DNA of 64,000 nt from Pantanalinema rosaneae. GTDB lineage: Bacteria; Cyanobacteriota; Cyanobacteriia; Leptolyngbyales; Leptolyngbyaceae. The stretch lies in contig NZ_JBLZFZ010000009.1 in the NCBI RefSeq assembly GCF_050753385.1, positions 1 through 64,000 of the forward strand, in the 5' to 3' direction. Positions 43,797 through 52,718 of this stretch are shown here, one piece after another. Every line of letters starts with the position of its first letter. Within the stretch, counting starts at the first letter, position 1. The position numbers and the translations under genes were made by a program. Under the pieces are notes generated by a model. That model was not told where the DNA came from. It did not search any database and saw only the letters and a list, made by a program, of their open reading frames with translations.

Positions 43797-44171
43797 ATGG
43801 CAAATTCTCCTCTGGTATCCATTCGTATTCCACCTGAAACACTCGCACGGATTGATCAACTGGCGCAAAAACTATATCCACCTCGCCGGGAAGGTAAAAC
43901 TCCTAATCGCTCCCAGGTGATTTTGGATGCCATCAATCAGTTTTTGGCGCAGCATGAGGCAATTCCAATGAGTCATGAGCAGATGTATGACACCCTGAGA
44001 ATTGAATCTGTTGATCACGAAGAGAAGGAGCATCAACCACCATGCCATCCTGAATCGTTGCCAGACTATCCCAGTCAAGTTAACCCACCTACCCGGGAGT
44101 ATATTGATTGGTGGTTTAACTACTTCTCATATATGAAAAAATTCTCTGATACCTGGTTTAAAACTAAGTAG
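43797..44171 (+). CDS. Ribbon-helix-helix protein with phasin-like tail
   Basis: 124 residues. Residues ~6-55 fit a CopG-type ribbon-helix-helix DNA-binding fold (VSIRIPPETLARIDQLAQKL, then TPNRSQVILDAINQFLAQHE). A variable acidic linker follows. Residues ~100-124 are aromatic (YIDWWFNYFSYMKKFSDTWF). The last ten resemble the phasin next door: YMKKFSDTWF against WQKQFFDTWM. It could be a repressor that senses PHB granules through this tail, like PhaR of other bacteria but with an unrelated DNA-binding fold. This is inference. Divergent from phaP by 323 bases. Confidence 0.75.
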   Translation: MANSPLVSIRIPPETLARIDQLAQKLYPPRREGKTPNRSQVILDAINQFLAQHEAIPMSHEQMYDTLRIESVDHEEKEHQPPCHPESLPDYPSQVNPPTREYIDWWFNYFSYMKKFSDTWFKTK

Positions 44172-44914
44172 TTGAACATCCCTGATCAGTTTAAAAATTA
44201 AAAACTTTAATAGCTGATGATACTGTGCCTGTCCAGGTACAGTTTTTTTGATTATAAGGCTCTATGCTAGCCGTTTAGCCAATGTATTACACCCAACATA
44301 GGATGATTTAAATTCATTTAATATAGTAGTTTTATTAAACTAAATTTCATAGAGTTTTAGCTCAGTTGTCATACATTTTTCTATGTCATTCTCCTTATGT
44401 AATACACTGACATTCAATGTATTTCAAATATATTTGTTAAATCCAGAACTCCTATCTGAAGCCACTTTTAAGCTCTATTCTTAAGTCTTTTTATAAAAAA
44501 ATTCGTCATATAAACCATTGAAAGTAATCAAGTATTGAATTTATTAATAAATGTAAATTTTATTTTGACAGTTCTCAGAATAGGTTTTGGTGTACTAAAA
44601 TACAATTTAATTACAAAGACTGCGTCGATCCAACTTTTAGACTGTCAATTAAAGTTTAGAAGTTGAAATTAATTAGACAGTTCTTGAAGCCCTATATTCT
44701 CGATAGATACCGAATGAAGTAATTACTTGAGTAACTACTTCATCTAAAAATCAAATTGGTGATCTTGAGAGCGGTTGAATTAAGCCATAAAAAGGTGATC
44801 GATCGTTGTGATTCTTCTTTGTTTTTTACTTGTCTATAACTTTCTAAGAGATTGGTTTTGTTAGAACCTACCTAGATATTTGAGATAAGTCATGCGAGGA
44901 AAGTGAGAAGTAAT
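44172..44914. other. AT-rich spacer with terminator
   Basis: 743 bases. A terminator at 44222-44249 pairs ACTGTGCCTG with CAGGTACAGT (one G:T) followed by seven Ts and ends the RHH gene. The rest is strongly A+T-rich with no reading frame of note and must hold the promoter of the malate synthase gene. No clear NtcA or other operator was recognised. Confidence 0.6.
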
Positions 44915-46558
44915 ATGACCTCTACCGTTGCCACTCAAAATAATAGATTTATCGCTAATGGAGTTATTCTTCGAGGTAAAATTTCTGAGCAGTATGCTGA
45001 GATTTTAACACCTGAAGCCCTCGATTTTTTAGCCATGCTACAGCGCCGTTTTGGGACTGAGCGGCTGCGATTACTTGAATTAAGAGAAACGATTCAGCAA
45101 CAGTTAGATCAGGGATGGCTACCTGATTTTTCATCTGAAACCGTAGAAATTCGCGATCGCGATTGGCAAATCACGGCCATTCCTTCAGACTTGCAAGATC
45201 GTCGAGTCGAAATCACCGGATCTACCGATCGCAAAATGGTGATCAACGCGTTAAATTCAGGGACAAATGCTTTCATGGCAGACTTTGAAGATGCCAATAG
45301 TCCCACCTGGGATAATATGATATCCGGTCAGGTGAATTTACGTGATGCGGTCGCTCACACGATCGAGTTTTACGATCCCAGCATCGATAAAATTTATCAA
45401 CTGAAGCCAAATCCGGCAGTGTTAATTGTTCGACCGAGAGGTTGGCATTTACTAGAATCTCATGTTCTAGTGGATGATCAACCCATGTCAGCGTCGCTAT
45501 TTGATTTTGGTTTGTACTTCTTTCATAATGCGCGACAGCTAATCGCCAATGGTTCTGGGCCCTATTTCTATTTGCCAAAACTGGAGAATCGGCACGAAGC
45601 AGCGCTGTGGAATCAGGTGTTTATTGCCGCTCAAGAAGCCCTGAACTTACCGATTGGGACAATTAAGGTCACTGTCTTGATTGAGACGATTTTGGCGGCA
45701 TTTGAGATGGATGAAATTCTCTATGCGCTGCGTGACCACATTGTGGCGTTGAACTGTGGACGCTGGGATTACATTTTTAGCTGGATTAAAAAGTTTCATC
45801 ATCGACCTGACTTCTGTTTGCCCGATCGCGACCAGGTGACAATGACCTCACATTTTCTGCGCTCCTATAGCTTGCTGACAATTCAAACCTGTCATCGACG
45901 AGGGGCAATGGCAATGGGTGGGATGGCGGCTCAAATTCCGATTCGGGCTGATCCTGTGGCGAATGCCGCCGCCTTAGACAAAGTTCGTGCCGACAAACTG
46001 CGAGAAGTCCAGGATGGTCATGATGGCACCTGGGTTGCCCATCCGGCTTTAGTGCCGATCGCTCGCGAGGTGTTTGACCAGCACATGCCGGGGCTGAATC
46101 AGGTTTCAGTGGTGCGGGACGATCTCCATATCACTGCCCAGGATCTCCTGACTCTGCCCACAGGTAGCAAGACGGAGCAGGGTCTACAGCAGAACATCTG
46201 TGTTGGTATTTTATATTTGACCTACTGGCTGTCTGGTTCTGGCTGTGTTCCACTGTTTAACTTGATGGAAGATGCGGCGACTGCCGAGATTTGTCGGGCA
46301 CAGGTCTGGCAATGGCTCCATCACCGCGTTGTCTTAGTGGATGGTCGTACCGTCGATCGCAGTCTGTTTCAATCTGTTCTGGCAGAGGCGATTCAGTCTG
46401 CCAAAGTGGTACTGAAATCTCGATCGCATTTGGTCACTAGCCACGATCTGCACATGAGCTTTTATCGGGCGATCGACCTATTTGTTCAGTTAGTTACGGC
46501 TGAGCGGTTTGAATCGTTTCTGACGTTACCCGCTTATCAGCAACTTGTTGATCTGTAA
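44915..46558 (+). CDS. aceB: Malate synthase A
   Basis: 547 residues from the ATG at 44915; a GTG at 44903 is the alternative. Malate synthase type A, condensing glyoxylate with acetyl-CoA. Typical segments are FMADFEDANSPTWDNMISGQ, LIVRPRGWHLLESHV, ETILAAFEMDEILYALRDHIVALNCGRWDYIFSWIKKF and GMAAQIPIR. The catalytic Arg, Glu and Asp lie in these blocks. Followed after 62 bases by isocitrate lyase, so the pair encodes the glyoxylate shunt. Both enzymes are rare among cyanobacteria. Confidence 0.95.
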   Translation: MTSTVATQNNRFIANGVILRGKISEQYAEILTPEALDFLAMLQRRFGTERLRLLELRETIQQQLDQGWLPDFSSETVEIRDRDWQITAIPSDLQDRRVEITGSTDRKMVINALNSGTNAFMADFEDANSPTWDNMISGQVNLRDAVAHTIEFYDPSIDKIYQLKPNPAVLIVRPRGWHLLESHVLVDDQPMSASLFDFGLYFFHNARQLIANGSGPYFYLPKLENRHEAALWNQVFIAAQEALNLPIGTIKVTVLIETILAAFEMDEILYALRDHIVALNCGRWDYIFSWIKKFHHRPDFCLPDRDQVTMTSHFLRSYSLLTIQTCHRRGAMAMGGMAAQIPIRADPVANAAALDKVRADKLREVQDGHDGTWVAHPALVPIAREVFDQHMPGLNQVSVVRDDLHITAQDLLTLPTGSKTEQGLQQNICVGILYLTYWLSGSGCVPLFNLMEDAATAEICRAQVWQWLHHRVVLVDGRTVDRSLFQSVLAEAIQSAKVVLKSRSHLVTSHDLHMSFYRAIDLFVQLVTAERFESFLTLPAYQQLVDL

Positions 46559-46620
46559 TCACTGCAATTTCATTTCTGCATCATTACTCAGTTCACTTCG
46601 GAATTTATAAGAGGTTAATC

Positions 46621-48063
46621 ATGCTTGAACCCAGTTTTGATACTCTGATTTCCAATGCTCCTCAAGGTCGCTTTGATGGGATTCAACGGGCTCACACCCC
46701 AGAAGATGTGGTGAAGCTGCGAGGCTCGATGCAAATTTCCTATACGCTCGCTGAAGTGGGTGCTAATCGGCTCTGGGATTTGCTGCACCAGGAAGATTAC
46801 ATTCATGCCTTGGGGGCTGTCACTGGAAATCAGGCAATGCAGATGGTACGGAGCGGCTTAAAGGCAATTTACCTGTCTGGATGGCAAGTTGCCGCAGATG
46901 CCAATTTGGCGAATACCATGTATCCCGATCAAAGTCTCTATCCTGCCAATAGTGGGCCGGAGTTGTGTCGGCGGATTAACCGGACGTTCCAACGCGCCGA
47001 TCAGATTCAACATCTGGATCAAAAAGATAATATCCATTGGTTCGCGCCGATCGTGGCTGATGCAGAAGCGGGGTTTGGTGGTCCGTTAAACAGCTTTGAG
47101 ATCATGAAGGCTTACATTGAAGCTGGAGCGGCGGCGGTGCATTATGAAGACCAGTTGGCATCGGAGAAGAAGTGTGGTCATTTGGGTGGTAAAGTGCTGA
47201 TTCCCACGGCGGCTCACATTCGCAATCTGAATGCGGCTCGTTTAGCGGCGGATGTGATGGGTGTACCAACGTTGATTGTGGCTCGTACTGATGCCGAAAG
47301 CGCTACCTTGATTACCAGCAATGTGGATGAGCGCGATCGTCCCTTTATTACAGGTGAACGTACTCTGGAAGGCTTCTATCGGCTCAAACCGGGTACAGGC
47401 TTGGCCCATTGTATTGCCCGGGGGTTAGCCTATGCACCCTATGCGGATTTATTGTGGTGGGAAACTTCGACCCCGAACCTGGATGAAGCTCGTCAATTTG
47501 CTGAAGCGATTCATCGGGAATATCCCGGCAAACTGCTGGCTTATAACTGCTCACCATCGTTTAACTGGAAAGCCAAACTGGATGAAGCGACGATCGCTAA
47601 TTTCCAGAAAGAACTGGGAGCAATGGGCTATAAATTCCAGTTCGTCACCCTGGCTGGATTCCACTGCCTGAATCACTCGATGTTTGAGTTAGCTCGGAAC
47701 TATCGTCATGCGGGGATGGCGGCCTATGCTGACCTGCAAGAGGCTGAGTTTGAGAGTGAAGCCCAAGGCTATACGGCAGTTCGACATCAACAGGAGGTCG
47801 GAACCGGATATTTTGATGCGGTATCCGTTGCGATCTCTAGCGGTCAATCTTCTACCACAGCATTAGCCACTTCAACGGAGGCACAGCAGTTCTACTTGTC
47901 TGCTGAGTCTAACGGAACGAATGTTGGCTTTGCCCATGCGGGTTGTTCTTGCCATGAGACGGATGACCTGAGGGAGTTTGCCAAGGAAGCTTACTATGCG
48001 CGGATTAAGGAGGTTTACAAGGAAATTGAGGAGTTTGCGCGGGTTGATGATGATTGGATTTAA
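46621..48063 (+). CDS. aceA: Isocitrate lyase with C-terminal extension
   Basis: 480 residues. The catalytic loop KKCGH is at 183-187, with YEDQLASEKKCGHLGGKVLIP around it; VADAEAGFGG binds magnesium and glyoxylate. The family core ends near residue 424 (TGYFDAVSVAISSGQSSTTAL). A further ~56 residues form a tail with GCSCHE at 441-446 and a charged helix (LREFAKEAYYARIKEVYKEIEEF) that E. coli-type isocitrate lyase does not have. The tail might be regulatory. A stem-loop follows the gene. Confidence 0.95.
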   Translation: MLEPSFDTLISNAPQGRFDGIQRAHTPEDVVKLRGSMQISYTLAEVGANRLWDLLHQEDYIHALGAVTGNQAMQMVRSGLKAIYLSGWQVAADANLANTMYPDQSLYPANSGPELCRRINRTFQRADQIQHLDQKDNIHWFAPIVADAEAGFGGPLNSFEIMKAYIEAGAAAVHYEDQLASEKKCGHLGGKVLIPTAAHIRNLNAARLAADVMGVPTLIVARTDAESATLITSNVDERDRPFITGERTLEGFYRLKPGTGLAHCIARGLAYAPYADLLWWETSTPNLDEARQFAEAIHREYPGKLLAYNCSPSFNWKAKLDEATIANFQKELGAMGYKFQFVTLAGFHCLNHSMFELARNYRHAGMAAYADLQEAEFESEAQGYTAVRHQQEVGTGYFDAVSVAISSGQSSTTALATSTEAQQFYLSAESNGTNVGFAHAGCSCHETDDLREFAKEAYYARIKEVYKEIEEFARVDDDWI

Positions 48064-48070
48064 GGAGTTG

Positions 48071-48112
48071 TGATGTGAGGAAAGGGGATGTGCCTGAAGG
48101 TACATCCTCACC
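48071..48112 (+). terminator. Stem-loop after isocitrate lyase gene
   Basis: GGATGTGCC and GGTACATCC pair around TGAA, with outer TGAGG/CCTCA also complementary. No strong T-run follows, so termination is likely partial. Confidence 0.45.
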
Positions 48113-48195
48113 CCTGAAATCATGCTCTCAAGGACTTTGCTATTTTCAAGTGCTTTGCTATTTTCACAGGATTACCATTGGAGTTAGAGAACCGT

Positions 48196-48555
48196 ATGAG
48201 TAGTGATTTCCATGATTGTTTGAAACGTCAACTCGTTCATGTTGCGATCGGGGAGTTTAAACCGGGGCGCTTTGCTGAGGCACAGCAGTTGTATGAGCAG
48301 GCTGTTTCCACCTACGATCAAGGATTTAAGGGCGCTTACCTGTTACAGGAACCGGGCACCGATCGCGGCATTTCCGTGATTTTCTGGGACAGCGTCCATG
48401 AGATGGATATGAATCAGGCTCAGGAACAGCATCGAGCGATCTTGCGAAAAATGACTCCTTTGTTTATCAATCTGCCCAAAATCGCCATTTACGAGGTGGT
48501 TTCAGAAATTACTCCGACTCCGGAACAGTCACCCTTGCTAGTGGCTCAGCACTAG
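48196..48555 (+). CDS. Small dimeric alpha/beta-barrel (monooxygenase-fold) protein
   Basis: 119 residues from the ATG at 48196; a TTG upstream adds six. The sequence fits the antibiotic-biosynthesis-monooxygenase/dimeric ferredoxin-like fold: VHVAIGEFKPGRFAEAQQLYEQAVSTY, GFKGAYLLQEPGTDRGISVIFWDS. No catalytic residues can be assigned. It lies between isocitrate lyase and the malate:quinone-oxidoreductase-like gene on the same strand, so it may belong to the same module. Confidence 0.65.
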   Translation: MSSDFHDCLKRQLVHVAIGEFKPGRFAEAQQLYEQAVSTYDQGFKGAYLLQEPGTDRGISVIFWDSVHEMDMNQAQEQHRAILRKMTPLFINLPKIAIYEVVSEITPTPEQSPLLVAQH

Positions 48556-48582
48556 TGATGCAGTAGTCATGGCGTGAGGTGG

Positions 48583-48606
48583 GATGGTGACAAGATGCCA
48601 TCCCCC
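48583..48606. terminator. Small hairpin before mqo-like gene
   Basis: GGGATGG and CCATCCC pair around TGACAAGATG. It lies 28 bases after the preceding stop and could be a weak terminator or processing site. Confidence 0.4.
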
Positions 48607-48682
48607 GACGACCGATCGGCTGCATTGAGAGCGACTATAGCTGAATTTGCTCATTGAGTAAGGAACCAGGATACAGAAGTCA

Positions 48683-50026
48683 ATGCTCAACCAAGTTTAT
48701 GACGTGATTATTATTGGCGGTGGTATTGCAGGAACGGCGCTGCTGTATGCACTGGCAGAATTTACAGATTTAAACCGGATCGCACTGTTAGAGAAATATC
48801 AGGCCGTTGCCACGGTCAACTCTAAAGCAACCCATAATAGCCAGACAATTCATTATGGCGATATTGAAACCAATTACAGTCTGGAAAAAGCTTTAAAGGT
48901 ACAACGCTCTGCCCAAATGCTTGTTCGCTATGCCAGTCAGTTGCCGCGATCGCAGCGCGAACAGGTGATTTATCCATTTCCCAAGCTGGTTTTAGGAGTT
49001 GGATCTGAGGAATGTGGACGGCTACGACAACGCTATATTCAATTCAAGCCATACTTTCCCAAGATGCAACTGTTGGAGAAGGCACAGATTGCGGAATTGG
49101 AGCCAAAGGTTATCCGGGTAAATGGATACGATCGCCCGGAAGAAGTCGTTGCGATTGCTATCGCTGATGAATATACCGGGGTAAATTACGGACTACTGGC
49201 TCAGTCATTTGTTGAACGTGCCCAATCAAACAGCCATAAAACAATTGATTTGAAACTGGGAACTCCTGTCCAGGCGATCGAACCTGTAGGGTCAAACTAT
49301 CGGGTGGTGCTGGCGGATGGGGCGCTGATGGCTCGGTTTGTGGTGGTGTCAGCCGGAGGGCACAGTCTATTATTCGCTCACCGCATGGGAATTGGTCTGG
49401 AATATTCCTGCCTGCCGATCGCGGGCAATTTTTACTTCACACCGCAAGTATTAAATGGCAAGGTTTACACGGTGCAAAATGATCAGTTACCTTTTGCTGC
49501 CATTCATGGCGATCCCGATGTGTTGGCACCGGGAAAAACTCGCTTTGGGCCCACGGCGTTGCCATTACCGTTGTTAGAGCGGGGCAACTGGCAGACACTG
49601 GCGGATTATTTACAAGTGCTGCGGCTGGATGGGGCAGTGACACAGGTAATGTGGGATTTATTTAAAGTGCGAGACATTCGGAATTACATGTTCAAAAACA
49701 TGGCGTTTGAATTGCCATTAGTGAATCGCCGTTTGTTTCTGAAAGATGCACGAAAAATTATTCCTTCTTTGCAACTAGAGGATCTGGAGTTTGCTCAGGG
49801 TGTAGGAGGAATTCGCCCCCAACTAATTGATAAAACCCGAGGGCAGCTAATTTTGGGTCAGGCAGAAATTGATTTGGGGGGTGGGATTCGGTTCAACATC
49901 ACGCCCTCACCGGGGGCGACCAATTGCCTTAGTAATGCGGAACAGGATGTACTCTGCATTCAAGAGCATTTAGGCTGCCGGTTTGATCGATCGTGGTTTG
50001 CGGCCAAATCTGCTTTGGCAATTTAG
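48683..50026 (+). CDS. Malate:quinone oxidoreductase-like FAD enzyme
   Basis: 447 residues. FAD-binding start VYDVIIIGGGIAGTALLYAL, then KATHNSQTIHYGDIETNYSLEKA, close to the malate:quinone oxidoreductase form seen in epsilonproteobacteria. The middle has VVVSAGGHSLLFAHRMG and the end GVGGIRPQLIDKTRGQLILG, GGIRFNITPSPGATNCL. It probably oxidises malate to oxaloacetate and passes electrons to quinone, completing the glyoxylate-shunt module. A general FAD-dependent 2-hydroxyacid oxidase is the alternative. Its end overlaps the convergent ligA end by four bases. Confidence 0.8.
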   Translation: MLNQVYDVIIIGGGIAGTALLYALAEFTDLNRIALLEKYQAVATVNSKATHNSQTIHYGDIETNYSLEKALKVQRSAQMLVRYASQLPRSQREQVIYPFPKLVLGVGSEECGRLRQRYIQFKPYFPKMQLLEKAQIAELEPKVIRVNGYDRPEEVVAIAIADEYTGVNYGLLAQSFVERAQSNSHKTIDLKLGTPVQAIEPVGSNYRVVLADGALMARFVVVSAGGHSLLFAHRMGIGLEYSCLPIAGNFYFTPQVLNGKVYTVQNDQLPFAAIHGDPDVLAPGKTRFGPTALPLPLLERGNWQTLADYLQVLRLDGAVTQVMWDLFKVRDIRNYMFKNMAFELPLVNRRLFLKDARKIIPSLQLEDLEFAQGVGGIRPQLIDKTRGQLILGQAEIDLGGGIRFNITPSPGATNCLSNAEQDVLCIQEHLGCRFDRSWFAAKSALAI

Positions 50027-52161
50027 GAGGTTTCTAGCCATTGCAAGAGTTCTGCTTCTGACAGGATGGGAATGTTGAGCGCTTGAGCTTTTTCTAGTTT
50101 TGATCCCGCTTCACTACCGGCGACTAAATAGTCGGTTTTTTTACTCACAGAATCGGTAACTTTGCCCCCAGCTTGTTGAATTAACGCTTTTGCCTGATCG
50201 CGTTTTAAGCTGGGTAATGTGCCGGTAATTACCAAGGTTTTACCAGAGAGCGGTTGGGTAGCAGGATCGATCGCGACGGGTTTGCTTTCACCGACGAACT
50301 GTAATCCTGCCGCTTGCAACCGTTGGATCAAGTCCTGGTTGGCGGGAGTTTGGAACCAGTGATGGACGGCTTGGGCGATGATGTCACCAATGCCAGAAAC
50401 GGCGGCAATATCGGCGATCGTGGCTTGCAAAATTACTTCGACACTAGGAAAGCGATCGGTCAAAATCTGGGCGTTCACACTGCCAACATGGCGAATGCCT
50501 AAGCCGTATAACACCCGTGACCAGGGTTGTTGTTTAGACGCGGCGATCGCCTGCACGAGTTTCTCAGCCGATTTCTGCCCCATCCGTTCCAGAGTCAGCA
50601 GTTGATCTGTAGTGAGATCATATAAGTCGGCAACGGATTGGACTAAGCCTTGATCAACTAATTGCACCACCCATTTTTCACCCAATCCATTAATATCCAG
50701 AGCATCGCGGGAAGCCCAGTGTTCCAACGATCGCCGGAGAATGGCGGGACAGGAGGTATTAATGCAACGAGTCACCGCTTCATCTTCAGGCTTTTCCAAC
50801 GGTTGCCCACACTCTGGACAATGGCTGGGCATCTGGAAGGGTTGAGTATTGGCGGGACGTAATTCATACAACACCCGCACCACTTCGGGAATAATTTCTC
50901 CGGCTTTGCGAATGATTACCGTGTCGCCTACTCGGATGTCTAATTCGGCAATGCGATCGCGGTTATGCAGAGTTGCCCGTGAGACGGTGGTTCCGGCTAA
51001 CTGAACGGGTCGCATTTCTGCCAGGGGGGTGACGGCTCCCGTCCGTCCCACATTGACACTGATCCGTTCAACGATCGTTGGGGCTTCTTCGGCAGGATAC
51101 TTGAGGGCGATCGCCCAACGGGGGAATTTTTGGGTAAAGCCCAGACGATGTTGTAAGGCAAGGGAGTTGACCTTAACTACGACTCCATCGGTCATATAAG
51201 GCAGTTGGGTGCGCTCCGTTGACCAGCGATCGCAATAGTCCTGTACGGCTGAGAGCGAGGGACACAACGCTCCTTCCGGATTCACCCGAAATCCTAAATG
51301 TTTCAGGGTTTGCAACACGTCCCATTGGCTTTGGGGAGTGGGCAGTTCCGGGTCATTGGTGGTAGCGAATTCAGGATTCAGGTCTTTGGGTTCAGCCAGC
51401 AAATTTAGCTGGATCTGGTCAGTCGTCTGATTGGCTGGTGTTCCTGCCGGGGGTAAGTGCAGTGTGTAGGCAAAAAAGTCTAACTTGCGTCGCGCCACAA
51501 TTTTTGAGTCTAGTTGCCGTAGGGTTCCGGCGGCGGCATTGCGGGGGTTGGCAAACAACGCTTCGCCCGCTCTTTCCCGTTCCTGATTAATCGCTTCAAA
51601 GGAGGCTAAGGGCAGGAAGGCTTCCCCCCGCACTTCGACTAAGGGGGGAGGATTCTCTAGATTGAGGCGCAACGGAATCGATCGAATGGTTCTGACGTTC
51701 TGGGTGATATCTTCTCCGGCAATGCCATCACCTCGGGTAGCTCCCCGGACTAAAACGCCGTTCTCGTAGGTGAGGGCGATCGAGGAACCGTCAATTTTTA
51801 GTTCACACACATAGTCAAACTCAGTTACAGCCGGAGCCACCCGTCGCCAGCGTTCCTGCCACTTTGCCAAATCCTCATTACCAAAGGCATTTTCCAGGCT
51901 GTATAGCGGAATGTTATGTCTAACGGAGGTGAACTGACTGGCAGGACGCTCACCGACGCGCTGGGTGGGGCTGTCGGGGGTAATCAGTTCTGGGTAGCGA
52001 GTTTCGAGATCCAGCAGTTCATAATACAGCTTGTCATAGACTGAATCTTCCATGATCGGCTCGTCCAGCACATAGTAGGCATAACTGGCTTTCTGCACCA
52101 ATTGGCGCAGTTCTACTACCCGCTGAATCGTTTCTGGAGTAACTTGCTCTAAATTTTCCAT
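50023..52161 (-). CDS. ligA: NAD-dependent DNA ligase LigA
   Basis: 712 residues, full length. Adenylation lysine in CELKIDGSS, NAD-binding N-terminal Ia domain (YAYYVLDEPIMEDSVYDKLYYEL), OB fold, zinc finger with cysteines in CPECGQPL and CINTSCPA, four HhH motifs and a C-terminal BRCT domain (LVITGTLPSLKRDQAKALIQQAGGKVTDSVSK). An ~30-residue insert near 250-280 is rich in Pro, Asn and Thr. Housekeeping enzyme joining nicks in replication and repair. Confidence 0.97.
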   Translation of the reverse strand: MENLEQVTPETIQRVVELRQLVQKASYAYYVLDEPIMEDSVYDKLYYELLDLETRYPELITPDSPTQRVGERPASQFTSVRHNIPLYSLENAFGNEDLAKWQERWRRVAPAVTEFDYVCELKIDGSSIALTYENGVLVRGATRGDGIAGEDITQNVRTIRSIPLRLNLENPPPLVEVRGEAFLPLASFEAINQERERAGEALFANPRNAAAGTLRQLDSKIVARRKLDFFAYTLHLPPAGTPANQTTDQIQLNLLAEPKDLNPEFATTNDPELPTPQSQWDVLQTLKHLGFRVNPEGALCPSLSAVQDYCDRWSTERTQLPYMTDGVVVKVNSLALQHRLGFTQKFPRWAIALKYPAEEAPTIVERISVNVGRTGAVTPLAEMRPVQLAGTTVSRATLHNRDRIAELDIRVGDTVIIRKAGEIIPEVVRVLYELRPANTQPFQMPSHCPECGQPLEKPEDEAVTRCINTSCPAILRRSLEHWASRDALDINGLGEKWVVQLVDQGLVQSVADLYDLTTDQLLTLERMGQKSAEKLVQAIAASKQQPWSRVLYGLGIRHVGSVNAQILTDRFPSVEVILQATIADIAAVSGIGDIIAQAVHHWFQTPANQDLIQRLQAAGLQFVGESKPVAIDPATQPLSGKTLVITGTLPSLKRDQAKALIQQAGGKVTDSVSKKTDYLVAGSEAGSKLEKAQALNIPILSEAELLQWLETS

Positions 52162-52302
52162 CCTGTATGCCCCAACCCATCACCCTAGTTTAGCTGTGAG
52201 CCTGATGGCTCAACCGTGGTTTTTCCCCGGTCAAAACTGAAAATATCGAGTATCCTGCAAAGTAGTCGTCCTTATGTATGGAAGTCAGTCCGGGATAGGC
52301 AG

Positions 52303-52680
52303 ATGCGAGTTTGGTTAACCTGCTTTATTTTGCTGTTTGGTGCTGCCGAGTTGTTTCAGTGGATGAAGCAATTCTCGTTACCGTTGCCAGTGTTTATTCT
52401 GGGCGGTGTGTTTTTGGCGGTTGCCTCTAATTATGACAAGTTAACCGATCTACCCTTTCATTTGGACTATGAGGAACCGCCTCTGCCTTCTCCGCCCCCA
52501 AACTCAGGAACACTCAACCAGAATGCCGCTGCTCCGGTGCAATCCGAAACCGCCGCCAAACCATCGACCCGCCCAGTGTCATTCACGCTCCGGAAACCGA
52601 GTGCCCCATCGCCCCGATCGATCTCCTTTACCATCCGAAAACCAGGCAATCCCTTGCAGCAGGATCGGCAACCGGATTGA
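52303..52680 (+). CDS. Small two-helix membrane protein with proline-rich tail
   Basis: 125 residues from the ATG at 52303; the frame is open from a GTG at 52216 and could add 29 residues. Two hydrophobic segments (VWLTCFILLFGAAELFQW, LPVFILGGVFLAVASN) are followed by a Pro-rich cytosolic tail with a repeat (RPVSFTLRKPSAP and RSISFTIRKPGNP). Family not named. Divergent from ligA and convergent with the UbiD gene. Confidence 0.65.
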   Translation: MRVWLTCFILLFGAAELFQWMKQFSLPLPVFILGGVFLAVASNYDKLTDLPFHLDYEEPPLPSPPPNSGTLNQNAAAPVQSETAAKPSTRPVSFTLRKPSAPSPRSISFTIRKPGNPLQQDRQPD

Positions 52681-52718
52681 TAGGCGGCATCTAGAGCGCG
52701 ATCGGGATTGTCAGCGAT

